Below, piece by piece: positions 5,902-7,863 of a DNA stretch of 7,863 nucleotides. How positions within the stretch are numbered: position 1 is the first letter of the stretch; each line of letters begins with the position of its first letter. The stretch lies in contig JAKADI010000060.1 of NCBI GenBank assembly GCA_021820675.1, forward strand, positions 1-7,863, given 5' to 3'. The notes beneath the pieces are model-generated. The model made no database searches. It was given only the letters and a program-made list of their open reading frames with translations, and was not told where the DNA came from. Made by a program: the position numbers and the translations under genes. The DNA is from Bacillota bacterium. GTDB lineage: Bacteria; Bacillota; Sulfobacillia; Sulfobacillales; Sulfobacillaceae.

Positions 5902-7073
5902 TCCTTGTCTCCTTCCCCTATGTCGGCGTTACGGTCGTATACGATGCAGCCCTGGATAATGGTCTTGTCGACCTGACTCCGCCAATCAAAAGGATGGCCT
6001 GTCCAAATGACGATATCCCCATCCTTACCGGGGTCTATAGACCCCACCTTATCATCCACCTCACAAATTTCCGCGGCGCTCAGGGTGATCGCCCTGAGGG
6101 CTGCTTGTTCGTCCAGCCCTTCCCGAACCGCCAATGCGGCCGAAACCACCAAATATTGCACGGGTACGACAGGATGATCCGTGATTAGTGAAAACTTGAC
6201 CCCGTGCCGGGCTAAAAGAGCCGGGGTATGAAAACCCCGTTCCCGCACCTCCGGCTTGACCCGCGACACGAGAGCCGGGCCTAAGGAAACCGGCACCTGA
6301 TATTCCAACAATTCGTCCATCACTTTAAAGGCTTCAGTACCGTGCTCAATGACCTGTCTCACCCCAAATTCACGGCCTATGCGCAAAGCCGTTGAGATGT
6401 CGTCGGCACGGTGCGCATGGGTGCGCAAGGGGATCACGCGGTCCAACACCATCAATAAGGCTTCATGATCTAAATTGCGGCGACTACCGGGGTCTTTTTC
6501 CCGCATGACCCGGTAATTTGATGCCGCCACAAACGCGTCCCGTAACGCCTTGGCAACACCCATCCGCGTCATAGGAAATTTCTTGTCACTGCCATAAACA
6601 CGTTTGGGATTTTCACCCATGGCACTTTTCATTCCCGATGGAGCCTTCAACACCATATCGCCCACAGAATGCCCATAAAGGCGCATGCTTGCGCCCTGTC
6701 CGCCGATAACATTTCCACTCCCCGGTGTCACCCATGCCGCAGTAATGCCGCCCTGAATCGCGTCAACGAGTGCTACGTCTGCGGGATTAAATCCATCAAT
6801 AGCCCGAATACCCGGCGTCAGCGGATTGGTCATTTCGTTACCGTCTACTCCTTGGGGTCCCTCCCCATCACTGAAGAGCCCCAAATGCGTGTGGGAATCA
6901 ATAAACCCCGGCAATACGTACTGCCCGTGCGCATCAATAACCCGAGTCCCCTCCGGAATCAGAACTTCCCGGCCTACCCCCAATATTTGCCCGTTATCGT
7001 CCATCAACACGGTTCCCGGATCGATAGATCCGCGGCTAATGGTTTCGACACGTCCTCCGACAATCGCTAACAC
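5898..7073 (-). CDS. Imidazolonepropionase-like metal-dependent amidohydrolase
   Basis: This protein belongs to the amidohydrolase superfamily, near the imidazolonepropionase-like group (COG1228 type). The substrate cannot be read from the sequence. From GTG 7073 it is 391 residues. A small beta domain at both ends embraces a TIM barrel, beginning VLAIVGGRVETISRG and ending DPGKDGDIVIWTGHP (residues 347-361). Metal-site motifs: PGFIDSHTHLG at 55-65 (His61, His63), a GMKSAMGENPKRVYG block at 147-161, THAHRADD at 218-225, EHGTEA at 243-248 (His244) and ITDHPV at 297-302 (Asp299). No signal peptide is seen, so it is likely cytoplasmic. The frame is open 70 codons further upstream, but that part is unlike the family and an SD fits GTG 7073. 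Its stop overlaps the folP start by 4 bases, making it the probable first gene of the folate operon. Confidence 0.88.
   Translation of the reverse strand: MLAIVGGRVETISRGSIDPGTVLMDDNGQILGVGREVLIPEGTRVIDAHGQYVLPGFIDSHTHLGLFSDGEGPQGVDGNEMTNPLTPGIRAIDGFNPADVALVDAIQGGITAAWVTPGSGNVIGGQGASMRLYGHSVGDMVLKAPSGMKSAMGENPKRVYGSDKKFPMTRMGVAKALRDAFVAASNYRVMREKDPGSRRNLDHEALLMVLDRVIPLRTHAHRADDISTALRIGREFGVRQVIEHGTEAFKVMDELLEYQVPVSLGPALVSRVKPEVRERGFHTPALLARHGVKFSLITDHPVVPVQYLVVSAALAVREGLDEQAALRAITLSAAEICEVDDKVGSIDPGKDGDIVIWTGHPFDWRSQVDKTIIQGCIVYDRNADIGEGDKE
5909..5914 (-). promoter_or_regulatory. Ribosome binding site of folP
   Basis: AAGGAG lies 7 bases upstream of the GTG start of folP and is built into the last codons (GGA GAC AAG GAG) of the amidohydrolase gene. 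It supports GTG 5901 as the start. Confidence 0.85.
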
Positions 7074-7080
7074 CCAATTT

Positions 7081-7086
7081 CCCCCT
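7081..7086 (-). promoter_or_regulatory. Ribosome binding site of the amidohydrolase gene
   Basis: AGGGGG, one mismatch from AGGAGG, lies 7 bases upstream of GTG 7073. It supports this start, which coincides with the first beta strand expected for the family. Confidence 0.55.
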
Positions 7087-7206
7087 ACCGTTTTTAATGA
7101 GCATATCCGAATCGAAACAAAACTTATGACCTCCAATCTTCTGTTCCCTCGTTCCGTTCCGGCCGCGAATACCCCCACGTTTAACTCAATGGGACCGCAG
7201 CGGATG

Positions 7207-7234
7207 TTGAGCCGATCAGACTTTTCCTTATAAT
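7207..7234 (+). promoter_or_regulatory. Candidate sigma-A-type promoter on the plus strand
   Basis: TTGAGC (7207-7212) and a perfect TATAAT (7229-7234) are separated by 16 bases. Transcription would start near 7241 and run rightward, antisense to the candidate small gene at 7357-7464, with no convincing plus-strand gene to serve. AT-rich chance matches of this kind are common, so confidence is low. Confidence 0.25.
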
Positions 7235-7356
7235 ATTGTCTGCACCCTGGCCCGGATCCACATCTGGCCGCACCCAAACCCAATCATCCTGGATACCGTC
7301 CCGATAGGATTTGTGGACATTGTTCGGGTCGGCACCATTTCATCGGCAAACAATCG

Positions 7357-7464
7357 TCACAACGTATCCGTGGCACCATGTTTACGCAACTCGGTCTCTT
7401 GGGTTTTATAAATCCACTGCCCAAGAACTGAGATGAGGCCCCATCCTCCGCTAGAGAAGCTCAC
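7357..7464 (-). CDS. Possible small protein of 35 residues, unknown function
   Basis: Not recognised. A GTG start at 7464 lies 5 bases after AAGGGG (7470-7475), and a TATAAT box (7508-7513) stands about 45 bases further up, a compact and plausible gene layout. The peptide has a glycine/serine-rich start, a short hydrophobic stretch (WGLISVLGQWIY, 8-19) and a charged tail (KTQETELRKHG, 20-30), ending at a TGA. After the stop the frame stays open for about another 42 codons, but that part looks like noise. It runs in the same direction as the folate operon, about 280 bases upstream. It could equally be a chance reading frame in a leader or small-RNA region. Confidence 0.3.
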   Translation of the reverse strand: MSFSSGGWGLISVLGQWIYKTQETELRKHGATDTL

Positions 7465-7507
7465 AATAACCCCTTGCCTGGCCGTACGTTTTTGTGTTTT
7501 TGCCTCA

Positions 7508-7513
7508 ATTATA
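7508..7513 (-). promoter_or_regulatory. Candidate -10 box upstream of the small gene
   Basis: A perfect TATAAT on the minus strand sits in an AT-rich patch (7505-7530). The matching -35 position reads GTGTTG, a poor match to TTGACA. If real, transcription would begin near 7501 and could serve the candidate small gene and perhaps read on into the folate operon. Confidence 0.3.
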
Positions 7514-7554
7514 CAACCATATTTAACATACAACACGCGAACTGCCCCCGTCGC

Positions 7555-7583
7555 GAAAAGGAGACGCGGGAGCTTCTTGCGTC
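7555..7583 (-). terminator. Weak terminator candidate after the right-hand partial gene
   Basis: On the minus strand GACGC (7583-7579) can pair with GCGTC (7567-7563) over an 11-base loop, followed by TCCTTTT. The stem is short and the T-run brief. It lies 58 bases after the stop codon at 7642, a sensible place for a terminator, but it is not convincing by itself. Confidence 0.2.
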
Positions 7584-7641
7584 GTTGTTCCCCGCCCGCA
7601 CATACGGGTCTTGCAGCATCTTCACCAAACCGTCCGCCGGG

Positions 7642-7863
7642 TTAGAGCACGTGTCCGTTCCAACTCCAGCGTTGTGACGCCACCAGTGTCCATTTGACTA
7701 TACGATACTCCTTGGCTGTACTCTGCAAAAGATATAGCGAACCATTTGGACTCACAACGCCGTAAACCCCGCTGGCTACCTTAACCGCGTGCACCTTGAT
7801 GAACAGCGTCCGCCCTCTTGGCGTTAGCACGGCAACGAAGGCTTTACCGGGATCGGTCAAATT
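7642..7863 (-). CDS. Unrecognised protein, C-terminal 73 residues (5' end outside window)
   Basis: The reading frame is open to the right edge of the window and ends with TAA at 7642-7644, so this is the end of a longer gene. An in-frame TTG near the edge (7858-7860) is not needed as a start. The visible part alternates short hydrophobic stretches with turns (KAFVAVLTPRG, GVYGVVSPNGSLYLL, YRIVKWTLVASQRWSW), suggesting a beta-rich domain such as a repeat or sheet domain. No motif is recognised, so I assign no function. It points the same way as the folate operon but lies more than 500 bases from it and is probably a separate unit. Confidence 0.55.
   Translation of the reverse strand, partial: NLTDPGKAFVAVLTPRGRTLFIKVHAVKVASGVYGVVSPNGSLYLLQSTAKEYRIVKWTLVASQRWSWNGHVL

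Larger units (their letters stand above)
7074..7641. other. 568-base region without a conserved gene
   Basis: This gap between the amidohydrolase and the partial gene at the right edge should carry the promoter of the folate operon. I see a possible 35-residue minus-strand gene (7357-7464), TATAAT boxes on both strands and a weak hairpin. The minus strand at 7230-7235 reads TATTAT, a possible -10 box for the operon, but with no good -35. Two direct copies of CTGGCC lie 17 bases apart at 7247 and 7264. I recognise no riboswitch, tRNA or remnant of a transposase. Confidence 0.6.

Noticed and set aside
7230..7260. Promoter of the folate operon at TATTAT (minus strand)
   Set aside because: The -10 box is acceptable but no -35 box is found at 16-18 bases, so it is mentioned only within the gap description.
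7243..7275. Repeated CTGGCC and CACCC words as a regulator site
   Set aside because: The copies are short, direct and next to a chance GGATCC; no clear spaced operator pattern.
7074..7283. 70-residue N-terminal extension of the amidohydrolase
   Set aside because: It lies upstream of the expected first beta strand, has no family resemblance, and an SD fits GTG 7073.
7433..7677. Plus-strand frames of about 70 codons in the right-hand gap
   Set aside because: The composition is unprotein-like, there is no good SD, and one runs into the opposite-strand partial gene.

Overview
The window looks like ordinary chromosomal housekeeping DNA from a Gram-positive bacterium, most likely of the Bacillota. 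The rib gene order ribD-ribE-ribBA-ribH is the one known from Bacillus-type riboflavin operons. Several genes have strong Shine-Dalgarno (SD) sequences such as AAAGGAGGG and AAGGAG, some starts are GTG, and the genes are tightly packed with overlapping ends. Base composition is moderate, slightly GC-rich by eye. A Sulfobacillus-like or related clostridial lineage would fit, but that is a guess.

Left part (1-3443, plus strand): a riboflavin operon. RibD (its N-terminus lies outside the window), riboflavin synthase (RibE), the fused RibBA and lumazine synthase (RibH) together cover nearly the whole route from GTP and ribulose 5-phosphate to riboflavin. Only the phosphatase step is missing, as is usual. 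ribD/ribE and ribE/ribBA overlap. ribBA and ribH are separated by 67 bases that contain a perfect palindrome. Any FMN riboswitch would lie upstream of the window.

Middle part (3451-7073, minus strand): a second operon converging on the first, with only 7 bases between the two stop codons. In transcription order it holds a metal-dependent amidohydrolase of unknown substrate, folP, folB, folK and birA. folP, folB and folK encode three enzymes of dihydropteroate synthesis. Every junction except folK/birA overlaps, by 4, 8 and 8 bases, and the two 8-base overlaps are identical. The BirA protein lacks the DNA-binding domain, so it is a plain biotin ligase. Riboflavin and folate synthesis both draw on GTP, and here the two gene sets end against each other. 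GTP cyclohydrolase I (folE) and the pab genes are not in the window.

Right part (7074-7863): 568 bases without a clear conserved gene, then the last 73 codons of an unrecognised minus-strand gene that runs off the edge. The gap holds a possible 35-residue small protein on the minus strand, with its own SD sequence and a TATAAT box. It also holds a plus-strand promoter-like pair that would transcribe against that small gene. This is the only part of the window that could hide something undescribed, and the evidence for it is modest. No mobile element, CRISPR array, tRNA or rRNA was seen.
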